25,467 nucleotides of DNA from Phoronis ovalis (lineage: Eukaryota > Phoronida > Phoronidae). The translations under genes and the position numbers were made by a program. The notes below the pieces were generated by a model, which was given only the letters and a program-made list of their open reading frames with translations, was not told the origin of the DNA and did no database searches. Location of the stretch: the NCBI GenBank assembly GCA_028565635.1, contig JAOXYB010056500.1, positions 1 to 25,467 of the forward strand, given 5' to 3'. This document shows positions 11,901-20,651 of this stretch, in pieces; the stretch's first letter is position 1, and each line of letters opens with the position of its first letter.

Positions 11901-13752
11901 TGTTTGTTCCTGAAAGGACACGTTATAATAACAGCTTCAGTTTTTATCTGATCAGCTTCTTATTTGGTGCAGAGTAAGTACAGGTACCAGTATAGGCTAT
12001 GTGTAATTTTGACCCAGATTACTTCCAATATGGCCGACTGGCGGCCAAGTTTGTTGCCAAGAGGGCACGTAATGTTGCATCTATCGTCGCGAAGATGAAG
12101 TGCTGCCTGGACGATTCAGAGATGGTTCTAGGAGAGCCATAAGTTGGTGAGAGTAATATGCTAGATGATATTTTAAAATGACCTTGGCAAGCAGGTCAAA
12201 TGCTGGTACTAATCTTCGACATTTTTTACCACGTGTAACACTTTTTGCCTCACAATAACGATCAGCTCCATATTCAGTACAGAGTAAGTACAGGTTATGT
12301 ATAATATTGACCAACATTACTTCCAACATGGCCAACTGGTGGCCATATTTGTTCCTGAGAAGGCATGTCACTTTGCGTTTATAGCCGCAAAGACGAAGCA
12401 CTACTTGGACGATTCAAAGGTGGTTCTAAGAAGGCCGTAGGTTGGTAGCCAAATGGATCACTTTTTCACAAATTAATCCCTAAAAATGGATTGACTTTTC
12501 ACAGAAATGCCCATAGAGATTGGTCCACTTTTTGACAAACCCTAAAAATATGTTGTTTTTCTGATTTTTTTTAAAGTAGCAATTCCAGGGAACTTTTTCA
12601 AGAAAAAACCTTAAAAATTGGTCCTTTTTTTGTGACAGAAAACCCTAAAAATGGGTCAATTTTTGAGACCAAAATCCTTAAAAATGGATGGATATTTTGA
12701 GTTTGGGCTGCACATACCCATCTAAAAATATGGTCATTCTCCCCCGTGGGTAACGCATCAGACACCAGATTATAATGCATGATGTATTCTATTCTTTTTT
12801 AATGTAAAAAACCAATAGTGTTAAAAAAATATAATCCTACTCATTAGATGGGCATTAGACATGACAAATGTTTTGTTGTAGTTGGCAAGAAAGGAAAAGC
12901 TTCAGTAGATGATATGCAGGCTATGGTACCCCTGTTGCAGTTTGTATTTTATTGTATTGACAAAGTTGCCAAGTTCAAATTGTCTAGTCAGGTAAGTAAG
13001 AAAGCATGAGTACCACTGTGAGTAGATTGACAGTAGAGTACCATTTATATATTGGGAGTTGTCTCTCTCACCTGTAGTTGTGAAGTACTATTTTGCACTA
13101 ATATGAGAAACATATTTGTAATGATGACTTTTCTTAAAACCTCTTTTTATTTTAGGCACGTGCAAAAGCTGTGAAGAACCGCCAAAAACTGGCAGAGTCT
13201 TTCCAGAAGATGACCCATACCCAGCGTGCTGAAGCGGCTCAGACAAGAAGAGAAGACAAGATAAAAAGTGAACGAGAAAGAATGATGGCAGAAGAGGATC
13301 CGGAAAAGCAGCGCAAGATGGATGTATGTTCTGTAGCTTCTTGATTATTTTGCAGTATAAACTAATTTTTGTAAATAAAATAGTTACTGTATCATAATGA
13401 CATTTTTTTTCCAGATTTAAGGCAGCTAATGTTTAAATGACATTTTTTTATAATAGTAATAATAGTTCATTTACATTTTTTCACAATTACTGAGTGCTTC
13501 GAGAGTAGTGTCCAGTTATTTGTTATACTGTGGAACAATTTCCTATTGATAAAGCCCTGCTTTTACCCTTACAAACTGGCAGTGAAAGCTAAAAAAAGTT
13601 CATACAGTAAAAAAAGTTCATACAGTAAAAAAGTTCATATTACTTCAGTGTGTTGATGTTATACTACTTAAACTTTCCAGGAACAACTGAATCGCAAAGA
13701 GGCCAAGAAAAAGCAGGGCAGGATGAAAGTTATGAAGGTTAAGTCTATGTAA
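2924..13752 (+). CDS. CCDC47: CCDC47, PAT-complex subunit of the ER multipass translocon
   Basis: Single-pass ER membrane protein. With Asterix it forms the PAT complex, which protects unassembled transmembrane segments during multipass protein insertion, and it affects ER calcium. Coding exons: 2924-2928, 3157-3290, 3511-3602, 4459-4569, 5339-5513, 6360-6544, 7391-7492, 7987-8094, 8860-8942, 9525-9583, 12882-12991, 13156-13323, 13681-13752. All junctions are GT-AG and the phases agree, giving 467 residues (human about 483). Visible features: a signal peptide (about 1-23); an acidic Asp/Glu-rich luminal stretch (about 30-110); a membrane segment (about 128-145); the conserved blocks [17 protein letters not shown] and LLKRQDL in exon 6; FVFAVAQKK in exon 7; HFSDQ in exon 9; and a lysine-rich, coiled-coil-prone tail (about 389-467) with EEDPEKQR, ending KVKSM. 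The start is inferred: exon 1 supplies only ATG-AG. An in-frame ATG at 3173 would also leave a signal peptide. Intron 10 (3.3 kb) holds a tandem array. Confidence 0.95.
3800..4060 (-). mobile_element. Non-LTR retrotransposon 3' end (LINE fragment)
   Basis: Read on the minus strand from about 4060 down, one frame gives [14 protein letters not shown], then AMRWTPEGR. After a frame shift another gives [20 protein letters not shown] and [10 protein letters not shown] before a stop. This order (W-GHV-M, then RW-PEG, then TW, then W...FVAAL-like, then RHE) is the familiar C-terminal end of reverse transcriptase ORFs of several LINE clades. The stop sits in a short (TAAG)n tail (plus-strand positions about 3805-3820), as expected for the 3' end of an element with a microsatellite tail. 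It is 5'-truncated, broken by at least one frameshift and stop, and lies antisense in CCDC47 intron 3. The 69-codon plus-strand frame at 3771-3980 is its shadow. Confidence 0.8.
4703..4873 (+). repeat. Solo copy of the intron-10 array unit
   Basis: This segment of CCDC47 intron 4 matches the opening of the array at 9871-10058. It has a GGCATATAGT-like head, a GTCGTC-rich stretch, then TAACACTTT, GCGATAA, AGCTTCAGTTTTTA, ATCAGCTTCATATT, AGGTCAAAGT and finally CCAATATAGCC. It is a single unit without tandem copies. It shares the head with the array, which suggests the family is dispersed and mobile and that the array grew from one insertion. Confidence 0.75.
5907..6282. mobile_element. MITE, 376 bp, palindromic
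   Basis: The left end AATAGACTATTTGCATGCAC (5907-5926, pairing on to 5929) and the right end 6260-6282 are perfect inverted repeats of 23 bp. Pairing continues imperfectly inward to AGACCCT near 5948 and AGGGTCT near 6237. If TA is the duplicated target, the ends proper are GACTATTTGCATGCACTTG flanked by TA, the Tc1/mariner-like pattern. A second, internal perfect hairpin lies at 6156-6218. No transposase is present. It sits in CCDC47 intron 5. Confidence 0.82.
6545..7390. other. CCDC47 intron 6, no further feature
   Basis: AT-rich intron sequence. The minus-strand frame at 7019-7288 has no recognisable domain and no conserved splice context. I see nothing else in this stretch. Confidence 0.5.
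8541..8859 (+). repeat. Minisatellite, about 8 x 40 bp, ending at a splice acceptor
   Basis: Units of 38-41 bp repeat from about 8541 to the end of CCDC47 intron 8. The core reads roughly GAATCAGGGACA, then TCATGTAA, then TCCATATCTGTA. Unit starts fall near 8541, 8581, 8621, 8661, 8700, 8738, 8779 and 8820. The last unit ends ATATCTGTTGCAG, which is the acceptor of exon 9. The earlier units carry the related TATCTGTAG or TCTGTGG at the same place. The array therefore shares sequence with, and probably grew from, the 3' splice-site region. Confidence 0.8.
9327..9431. mobile_element. Short inverted-repeat element, 105 bp
   Basis: GCACTAGGTGG (9327-9337) and CCACCTAGTGC (9421-9431) are a perfect 11-bp inverted pair in CCDC47 intron 9. 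Weaker inward similarity follows (an AAAAT motif in each arm). No coding content and no clear target duplication are visible. It may be a very short MITE or a deletion product of a longer one. Confidence 0.5.
9871..12450 (+). repeat. Higher-order tandem array in CCDC47 intron 10
   Basis: The anchor TTCCAATATGGCCGACTGG and its variants occur nine times, near 10041, 10438, 10761, 11091, 11231, 11541, 11875, 12021 and 12321. The spacings are 397, 323, then 330, 140, 310, then 334, 146, 300. The last two trios each sum to about 780 bp, so the array has a three-block higher-order period. The first copy (about 720 bp) has two blocks fused by a deletion near 10340. Long blocks contain CGCGAAGACGAAGCGCTACC, GGCTAGGTGACAT and TGACCTTGACAAGTAGGTCA; short blocks lack these. 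It starts with the same head as the solo unit at 4703 and stops in mid-unit at about 12450. The frames at 10098-10349, 10195-10392, 10599-10811, 11262-11555 and 12081-12401 are repeat artefacts. Confidence 0.88.
12455..12750 (-). repeat. Second CCCGGGGGAG-type degenerate repeat
   Basis: On the minus strand it opens with CCCACGGGGGAGAATGACC, then ATGGGTATGTGCAGCCC, and continues as decayed units of about 35-40 bp. These centre on CCATTTTTAGGG or CCAATTTTTAAGG followed by a TTTTCTGTCA-like spacer. It directly abuts the truncated end of the tandem array and lies in the same intron. The 60-codon frame at 12598-12780 is a by-product. Confidence 0.65.
13591..13640 (+). repeat. Three-copy 18-19 bp tandem repeat
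   Basis: AAAAAAGTTCATACAGTA is repeated nearly three times in CCDC47 intron 12, ending about 40 bp before the exon 13 acceptor. No function is inferred. Confidence 0.8.
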
Positions 13753-13955
13753 TGGACACTATATACTTGACACTATATTATGCATCTACCACTGGAAAGT
13801 GTTATAACTCCGTAACTATTGATTGCAATGGAATGAACGGTTTCATTCAGTAAATTTAGTCATAAATAATGCTATGAGGAGTGCAGACCAAGTGGTAATG
13901 TCCAGTTTTACTGTATCTGATGAGATTTTATGTTTTTGTGCAAATATTGCTTTTT

Positions 13956-13961
13956 AATAAA
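13956..13961 (+). terminator. Candidate CCDC47 poly(A) signal
   Basis: The canonical AATAAA lies about 204 bases after the CCDC47 stop codon, with T-rich sequence just before it. It is the first perfect hexamer downstream of the stop that I noticed. Another AATAAA lies near 14617 and could serve a longer 3' UTR. Confidence 0.5.
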
Positions 13962-15636
13962 ACTCCTCCATGTTCAATGGAATAAGAATTCTTTCTGCAA
14001 ATTTCTAATATTAGGTCACCTAAACATATGTACTATTGAAAGTACAGTATGGGGGGTTGTGACAAGGCATCTATGGATCATGTGAATAAGTAACAATATA
14101 AAGGTAATATATTCTTGTTTTGATACAAATATTACAGAACAACATTGAACCTAATAGTTGATATTATAGATGCAGGAAACTTATTGGATACATTTACTTA
14201 CTACTGCAGTCTAATACAGTCATTATCCGTGCTCCCAATGTATGTAAAATCGCAGTTTTCCATTGAAAACGACTCTTCATGTGCACTTAAATGGATCATG
14301 GAAATCATAAAAATTGTAGGAACAACTTCAGGTTTTGACATACAATGCACTTACAGCATACGCTGCCATAATACTGCATATTTTGGACTAAGGAACATAA
14401 AATTTGTTACTGTGCTATCGGATTGTATTGGTCATTAGATGTATATATTGCTTGTGATAACCAGTATGGAGGTGGTAACATGACTAATAAATTATGGCAC
14501 ATAGTCATTATGAAATAGTTTATCGAAATTTGTATAATATGTTAGTTATAAAATACCATTTTGCTGCAAACGTCTTTTGTTTGTCACCTGTGTAATGGAT
14601 TTTTTTACCATTAAACCAATAAAATCACAAGTACTTGCTAATACTAGTTAATGCTATTGTCTTAGCTAATTTTTAAATAACTGTCAAATGGTAACTACAA
14701 AAGTGGTGTACAAATTTGGATCCAAAGAACCAGCTGAAATACCAGAAATATTTCATAAAACATTTTTTTGCATTCCTGTGAATAATACTATCATATGCAA
14801 ATATTGGAAGAAACGACTATTATGGACTTTTTATACAAAATGGAGAAATTGGGCATGAGATCTACAGATTTTCGTTTTCAAGCTTTTCCGTAATAGCCAG
14901 ACCAGAAAGATATTGGTATAAACAAGCAGAAAATTTAATGAAAAAACAGTACCATTATTTATTATGATAACGTTTACCCCTAAATGAAATATTTCATTGT
15001 TGCCTTCATTATCATTCATAAAACAGATCCATAACAAACCACTCAAAATATGAAAATAGTACTTACTAGAGAAGAATTCTTAAAATTTTTCTTAAAATTT
15101 TGAACATTCGCCTCGTTTTCCAAAGTACACATACTTTTAAAAATACATTCTAGTCAGAATATTAGACTATATAGTACATAATTATAACATTGCTTAAAGT
15201 TGATACTGTAACTACATGGAAATTACACATATATTCAAAACTATATGTTTAATACAATTGACGACATCTATTCCAACACAATAACAATAAATCACATGAC
15301 CATTCATGAGAATATGAACGCTTCGAATGTAAATAACCTGTCATTTCGACAACTCAGAAACTCAAATACAGAACAGCACAGCACGAAATCAGTATGAATT
15401 CTGTGACAAATCTTTGATACACTACTCGGTAAGTCTGCAAAGATGACCAGCTCACATTGACATTTCGTTCCAAATTTTATAAACTTTTAAGGCAAGTTTT
15501 TCTGGATTCATTGTGTTTTAAATTTAAGATTGTGATGTGCTTATAATTAGACTTTTCATTAAGTTATGAGAAACCCATTTTTGAGGAGTCTGTAACAACA
15601 TAGCGGGGCTTTATCATTTGCTTCAAAATTCCTTTT
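13962..15636. other. Convergent intergenic region
   Basis: This lies between the 3' ends of CCDC47 and the TARBP2-like gene. It is AT-rich. A 97-codon plus-strand frame (14145-14438, opening with TTG, not ATG) and a 71-codon minus-strand frame (14831-15046) show no recognisable domain and no codon pattern that would make me call them genes. Either could lie in an extended 3' UTR. No repeat family was recognised here. Confidence 0.45.
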
Positions 15637-15642
15637 TTTATT
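15637..15642 (-). terminator. Candidate poly(A) signal of the TARBP2-like gene
   Basis: TTTATT on the plus strand is AATAAA on the minus strand. It lies about 126 bases past the stop codon of the TARBP2-like gene, a normal distance for a metazoan 3' UTR. Confidence 0.5.
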
Positions 15643-15767
15643 ATTGATTACATGCTGCACTGTTGCAGGCCAGTGATTTGATGACTAAAATCTTAGTGGC
15701 ATACATAAAACTTGTTCAAAATGACAGGTGCCTTACAGCCCATTTGCCCATGAAAGGTCAAGGTTAC

Positions 15768-18700
15768 TTAAGCTTTCTTAGTCATGATCTTGAGATACTG
15801 TAACGCATTATGAGCTGCTTGTGCATGAGCTTCATCCTGGTTAGGACCTGTGCCATGACAGACAGCTACAGGCATGGTAGATAGCTGAACCAGACACAGC
15901 CGCTGTCCTACAACAAAGAAACTATTGAGAGAGATTCAATCGTATGACTACAAGAACGATTACATTGAACAAACTGCTGGTAGAATTTAAATGGACAATG
16001 ATAAATAATTGTTACTCTGAATGCTTTGAAATTAATAGAATGCACAAATATCTGTGTTGTTTTTGAATAAAACATTGTGTACAACATACAGCTGTACAGT
16101 TGCTATTTAGTACAAATAATTTGTACCTGAATTACTAGGTTCTCCAATGTCAACGTAGGTGACCTCAAATCTTTGTTCTTCTGCAATTTCTTGTAACAAC
16201 TGGCAGTAGTTGGTAGATGGGGTACTTAATGCACGATTCTGGAGAGAAGCCAAGGTCTTACCAGTGGCTGCCTTCATACCTACAAAACAGCATGTTACAA
16301 TGGATAAATTAAGAAACAACATGCTTGCCTCACCAGTATTTTCACAAGCAAAGTAATGATGATTTATTTTGATAATGAAGAACATATTGAAATGTAAACA
16401 TCACACTTAATATGATACTTTCAAGCTCGTCTAGCTTCAATGCAATATATTTTCAAAACAATCATTTTAATATATTTATTGACAAAAGTTCATTCACATT
16501 GTTCATACTTAATACAAGAATATCAAGTAGAATTTTTATTTTGCAACAGAAATGCTGTGATGAAATATACAAACTTCAATTACAAAGAGTCTTATTCGGT
16601 AATAAATAAGAAACAATTGAACATTTTTGTAACAGTAACATAAGATTGTATTCTAGACATAAGTAAGTTAAACTTACCAGCATAAAAGTTACTAATTTTC
16701 TTGCTGGCCTGACTAGTAAGTGATGGAATCTTCTTACCATCCTTTAGTGATTGGTAAGTGGGTTTGGTGTCTATAGCCTATAGAAATAAACAAACATACC
16801 GAGTATTCTTTTACAATAGATGTGTGTCAAAACAGCATTCATTACAATGTCCCTTTATAATAATCAGACATTCATTAAATAATTAATATTGTTTGGGTAG
16901 AATGGCTTACTGTACAGACTTGATTTTAAACATATCATGCATCTCAAGCCCAGGATAAATTCAAATTATTATTATTAAAATTTCCTCCGAATAGATGCTC
17001 AAAGGTGTTAAATAGATCTCCCTATACCACTTGAATGGCATTTCTTATCTAACTAGCCCTACAATTTTTATCCAATAGACATGATTTATGGACAAATTGT
17101 TCATCTCGCAAACAAGCAAAAGATATATGGAACACATTTATTAAAAAGTGCCCCTATATGGCCCCAAAAATGCCCCTTTATAGAGTTAAAAAAGAACTTC
17201 ACTTGCCTATCTCTTCTACTATCTCATAACAAGTTGTGCAAGAACAGAAATATTTGGCAAGCAAAATCAAGAGTGATAAATCAAATCGTTAAATACTGTT
17301 CTGCTATTATTAGTACGTACAAGCTTAAATTTCAATTTTTCACTAACAGGTATTTTAAAAGTATAAATGTTAGCTTCTTACTAATTGGTACATTGGTGTA
17401 AGGGAAATTATCTGGTTCCCACTAGTGCAATGTAAAATTATATTATAAATTTTTGAATAAATATGTATTTACTGCAATTAAACAACTCAACTGTCACAAA
17501 TATTAAAATTTAAACACTGCAAAATTTGGAAAACATAAATGAAATTCCTTTAGTAAATAAATTTAGTTCTTTTTTGAAGATAAAAAACTGATGTATTTCA
17601 CTGCACTGAATGATAAAGTAAACTGCTAATCTTACATGTCCTCTTAATCTATTCATGGCAGATGCTACTACAAGCAGCATAAAGGGGCCTAATACCATTC
17701 ATAAATGTTTACAAGTGTAATAGTTTAGGAGACATAGTAGTATTAGCTTAGCCAATCAGAGCTGATGCTTTTTGTGGATATACTGACAAGTACTCATAGA
17801 GATAAATCCTTGTTCTGCCATTTAATTCTATTATAGAATTCTTAAAATTGTACTAGCTTGGGAGTACTTAATCACATTTAACTATAACTCAGTTTTTTTT
17901 TTCTATTGATGCATGCATACTGACCAATGGTAAGCCTTCATCTTCTGGATCTTCAAAATGTTTACCAACATCTCCATCTTGAGTTGCAATAATTTGTTTT
18001 ACAGCCTGTAACATCTTATGAGCAGCTTGTCTCTTAGCAATCTTTTTACTTTTGCCAACGCCTTAAAAAATATGATTTACTTGTGACAGATGAAAATACT
18101 ATTGCAGGACAAAGAACAAACACTTTTTTATAAATTTGTCCTTCCTTCCTTCCTTCCTTCCTTCCCGATCTGCAAGTTCTTTTTTTTATATAAATTGAAA
18201 GGTTTCTGATACTGTAAAAGTTAACACTTGTATTAATGTTAATAGCAAACAATAACAAGCCTAATTACTAGATCAGTTTAGCATTTACTCGATACATTTA
18301 TTAATTTAATTTATACAAACTCACCAGTTTCTTGCATTTTCCCTAGGCGTACAACTGCCACAAACTCCCTGGCATGAGGAGGGCCCTGCTCACTGGCAAA
18401 CTCATAAATGGGGGGCCTCATTAATCTTTTCTGAGTAAACTCTTGTAGCTCTCCAATTGGATTGCCAGGGATTCCATCATCATAGGGTGACGCTTGTGGA
18501 CCATTAATACTACAAACAAGACGGTAAAAATCCACACACATTGGTTCTAAATTTGTTCTGAATCACAGTATTTCAGTGTTCTCCATAAAAAAGTGTATAC
18601 ATGTTCCAGGGCCAATGATATTATTTATGTAAACCCCAAACATGGATAGATAAAATGTTGATAAATAATACAAGGTTTATAAATGTACTAAAGTTCATTG

Positions 18701-19949
18701 GTGCCCTAAACAAGTATAAGTTTTTTGTGGAGAACACTGTATTTAGTTAATTAATAATAAAATTACCAGGCCAGTAGTAACGTAAAATGAAAAGAAATAA
18801 CAAAAATTGTTTTTCTTCATGATTTTTACTTTGTGCTATTTTTCTGTGATTTGAAAATCTTTTAATAAAAATATGTTATATCTAATAATGTCATTGATTA
18901 GATTCTGAACAGATTTTCAACTACTATGACATAACATAGTTGAGTTTGATTACTAAAACTTACACAACAGGCTCGATGGGAATGGGTACTTCCCCATTCA
19001 CTGTTCCCATCATCTGGTTCAGTACCATTTCAGCTGCACAGTGTTTGGCTTTCTTTTTACTTGAACCTACAAAAAACAGCTTAAATATTTACTTTCTTGG
19101 TTTCACATTGTTCTTTCATGAGAACCTGGTGAATGTGCAACTGGATGGATTTCAAATAGTTTCTTTTCAAATAAAATCTGAAGTAAAAGCAAACACATAA
19201 TTAATCAAATATGAACTGGTAAAATTGGAAAATTCATAATTAGGGGTATACATAGGTCCCCAAAAATATGACTGTGTCACCGTGTCACCCTGTAAGCAAA
19301 ATTAGCGACTGTTTCTTATTATGTCAGTTTTTAAAAACATTTGAGTCTGTCCCATGTCACTTATTGTCACGTGTCACATTTTTTTTAGTGCTTTTTCCCG
19401 ATAATATATTATGTTTAATTTAATAATAGCCACTTTGCATATCTCACCTTTGTGCATGCATTGCACTAAAGCAATTATGTTACAATATTAACAGTGTTTA
19501 TTCATAAAAATGAAGGCCTCAAGGCCTTTGCTAGGCATAGCTCAATGCTACATGTTCATGATTTACAGATATATAATAAACAAACTTTTCAAATATAACA
19601 TGTTTCACACAACACTCAGACTATCATAAACTTACACCAGATAGTTTTTCGCTTGTGCATGCATATTCACCCTCGGCTTCCATCATGCAAGCACTATGTG
19701 CAAGCCTCGATCCCACCACTGGATGGAAACTAATTAGAACTAATAACACTTAGCACCAAAGAATATACAGTGTTATATTCTACCTTTGCCCGTGCCTTGA
19801 AACTCTCCAGCTGTGACCCTGAACACAAACATAGGTTCATGAACTGCGCCCTCATTAGCTATCAAGTCATATTGAGGAGTGTTACCACGCTTTGTACATA
19901 GTTCTTGTAAAAAACTAATTGGTGTCTTTCCTGCAAATAGGTTGGTCAT
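15768..19949 (-). CDS. TARBP2: TARBP2/PRKRA (Loquacious)-type dsRNA-binding protein
   Basis: Cytoplasmic dsRNA-binding partner of Dicer. In this family the first two domains bind dsRNA and the third binds Dicer and dimerises. Exons in transcript order: 19949-19784, 19066-18964, 18509-18325, 18061-17925, 16777-16678, 16279-16127, 15907-15768. All are GT-AG with agreeing phases, giving 327 residues (human PRKRA about 313, TARBP2 about 366). dsRBD1 spans about 7-75 (GKTPISFLQE, then VHEPMFVFRV, then SSKKKAKHCAAE). dsRBD2 spans about 106-172 (NPIGELQEF, then the classic GPPH, then GKSKKIAKRQAAHKML). dsRBD3 spans about 254-323 (NYCQLLQEIAEEQRFEVTYV, then VQLSTMPVAVCHG, then AAHNALQYLKIM) and lacks the lysine motif, as in the Dicer-binding type. 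The start ATG directly follows a good acceptor (CCTTTTCAG), so a 5' exon lies upstream, perhaps ending at 20399. The choice between TARBP2 and PRKRA cannot be made here; the gene may be ancestral to both. Confidence 0.93.
18138..18166 (+). repeat. (TTCC)n microsatellite
   Basis: A run of six to seven CTTC/TTCC units lies in the intron between exons 3 and 4 of the TARBP2-like gene (GGAA repeats on the gene's own strand). The 70-codon minus-strand frame at 18046-18258 spans it and is not a gene. Confidence 0.9.
18574..18739. mobile_element. MITE, 166 bp, CAGTGTTCTCC ends
   Basis: The left end CAGTGTTCTCCATAAAAAAG (18574-18593, pairing on to 18600) and the right end 18714-18739 are inverted repeats of about 26 bp with a few mismatches. 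Similarity continues inward (CAGGGCCAATGA on the left against TAGGGCACCAATGA on the right), so most of the element is a hairpin. TATTT flanks both ends (18569-18573 and 18740-18744). It lies in the intron between exons 2 and 3 of the TARBP2-like gene. The CAG...CTG ends are reminiscent of hAT-type elements, but the flanking duplication looks shorter than the usual 8 bp. Confidence 0.8.
19067..19783. other. First coding intron of the TARBP2-like gene
   Basis: No gene or clear mobile element was seen. It holds clustered GTGTCAC motifs (about 19275-19295 and 19355-19378), a short AAGGCCTCAAGGCCTT double palindrome near 19512-19528, and a CCTCGATCCCACC stretch near 19706 that only loosely recalls a tRNA B box. 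Confidence 0.4.
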
Positions 19950-20399
19950 CTGAAAAGGAATAATAACATTATGGCCGTGCTTCATACATATTGTTTGTCA
20001 ATTATTTAAGCAGAACTTCTTTTTACATTATTAGTAATAGTATGTATGTTGGACATGCTGAAAGAAGATTTATTTAGATTATTATTATTGGAAAGACCAT
20101 ATTTATATGCGATGAAGAACTTTAATAATGTAGAGTACATAGATCACAGAAATACTGGAAGTACCACATTCAACCAAGATGCGACAGACGAGTTAAAGAT
20201 GAACATAGAGGAGCAGTAACTCCCGCGTTCATAATGAACGTAGGACTAGGAAGGTACATTAGTCATTACCAGGCAGCACTGAATTGTCAGAATTGAACAA
20301 ATTAATTACCGGCTGCGTGTAATTTATTGAAACATTTGTCAGATATATACTTAAGGTGTACGCAATAATAAATCTACAAGTTTATACCATGCATTTACC

Positions 20400-20651
20400 G
20401 CGTACGATGGACAAAATCCTTGGCAATCCTGGAGAACTCGTAAGTATTGCCTCGAGCTCTTTTCAAAACGGAAGTGATTAACTTTGTAATTACGCATGCT
20501 CATTTGCCTCATTTTAAATATGGCGGCGCCCAGTTAACAAAAGTGACCGACTCAGCGAAACTTTAATTAAATTGTCGGTAAATCGACAATAGACGTACAT
20601 TTGGCTATGTTATTATGTAAGTTGACACTGACAAGCAGTTAGAACTTCGTT
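20400..20651. promoter_or_regulatory. Divergent promoter region, TARBP2-like gene and ERCC3
   Basis: The region separates the divergent start regions of the two genes. It contains an ETS-like CGGAAGTG (20469-20476), an NRF1-like TACGCATGCT (20491-20500) and an exact match to the YY1 consensus, AATATGGCGGC (20517-20527, plus orientation), followed by GCGCC. These motifs are typical of metazoan housekeeping promoters. A minus-strand splice donor (GCG then GTAAATG, exon end 20399) could close a 5' exon of the TARBP2-like gene. Transcription starts are not determined. Confidence 0.55.

Noticed and set aside
10098-12401. Several 65-106 codon frames that resemble one another
   Set aside because: They are frames through copies of the tandem array. 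Their similarity comes from the DNA repeat and they lie on both strands.
14145-14438. 97-codon plus-strand frame after CCDC47
   Set aside because: It opens with TTG and not ATG, shows no known domain, and sits in AT-rich sequence between two convergent 3' ends. Chance or 3' UTR is more likely.
18046-18258. Minus-strand frame with a GRKEGRKEG repeat
   Set aside because: The repeat is a translation of the TTCC microsatellite inside an intron.
19700-19725. CCTCGATCCCACC as a tRNA or SINE B box
   Set aside because: No matching A box at the right distance and no cloverleaf halves could be found.
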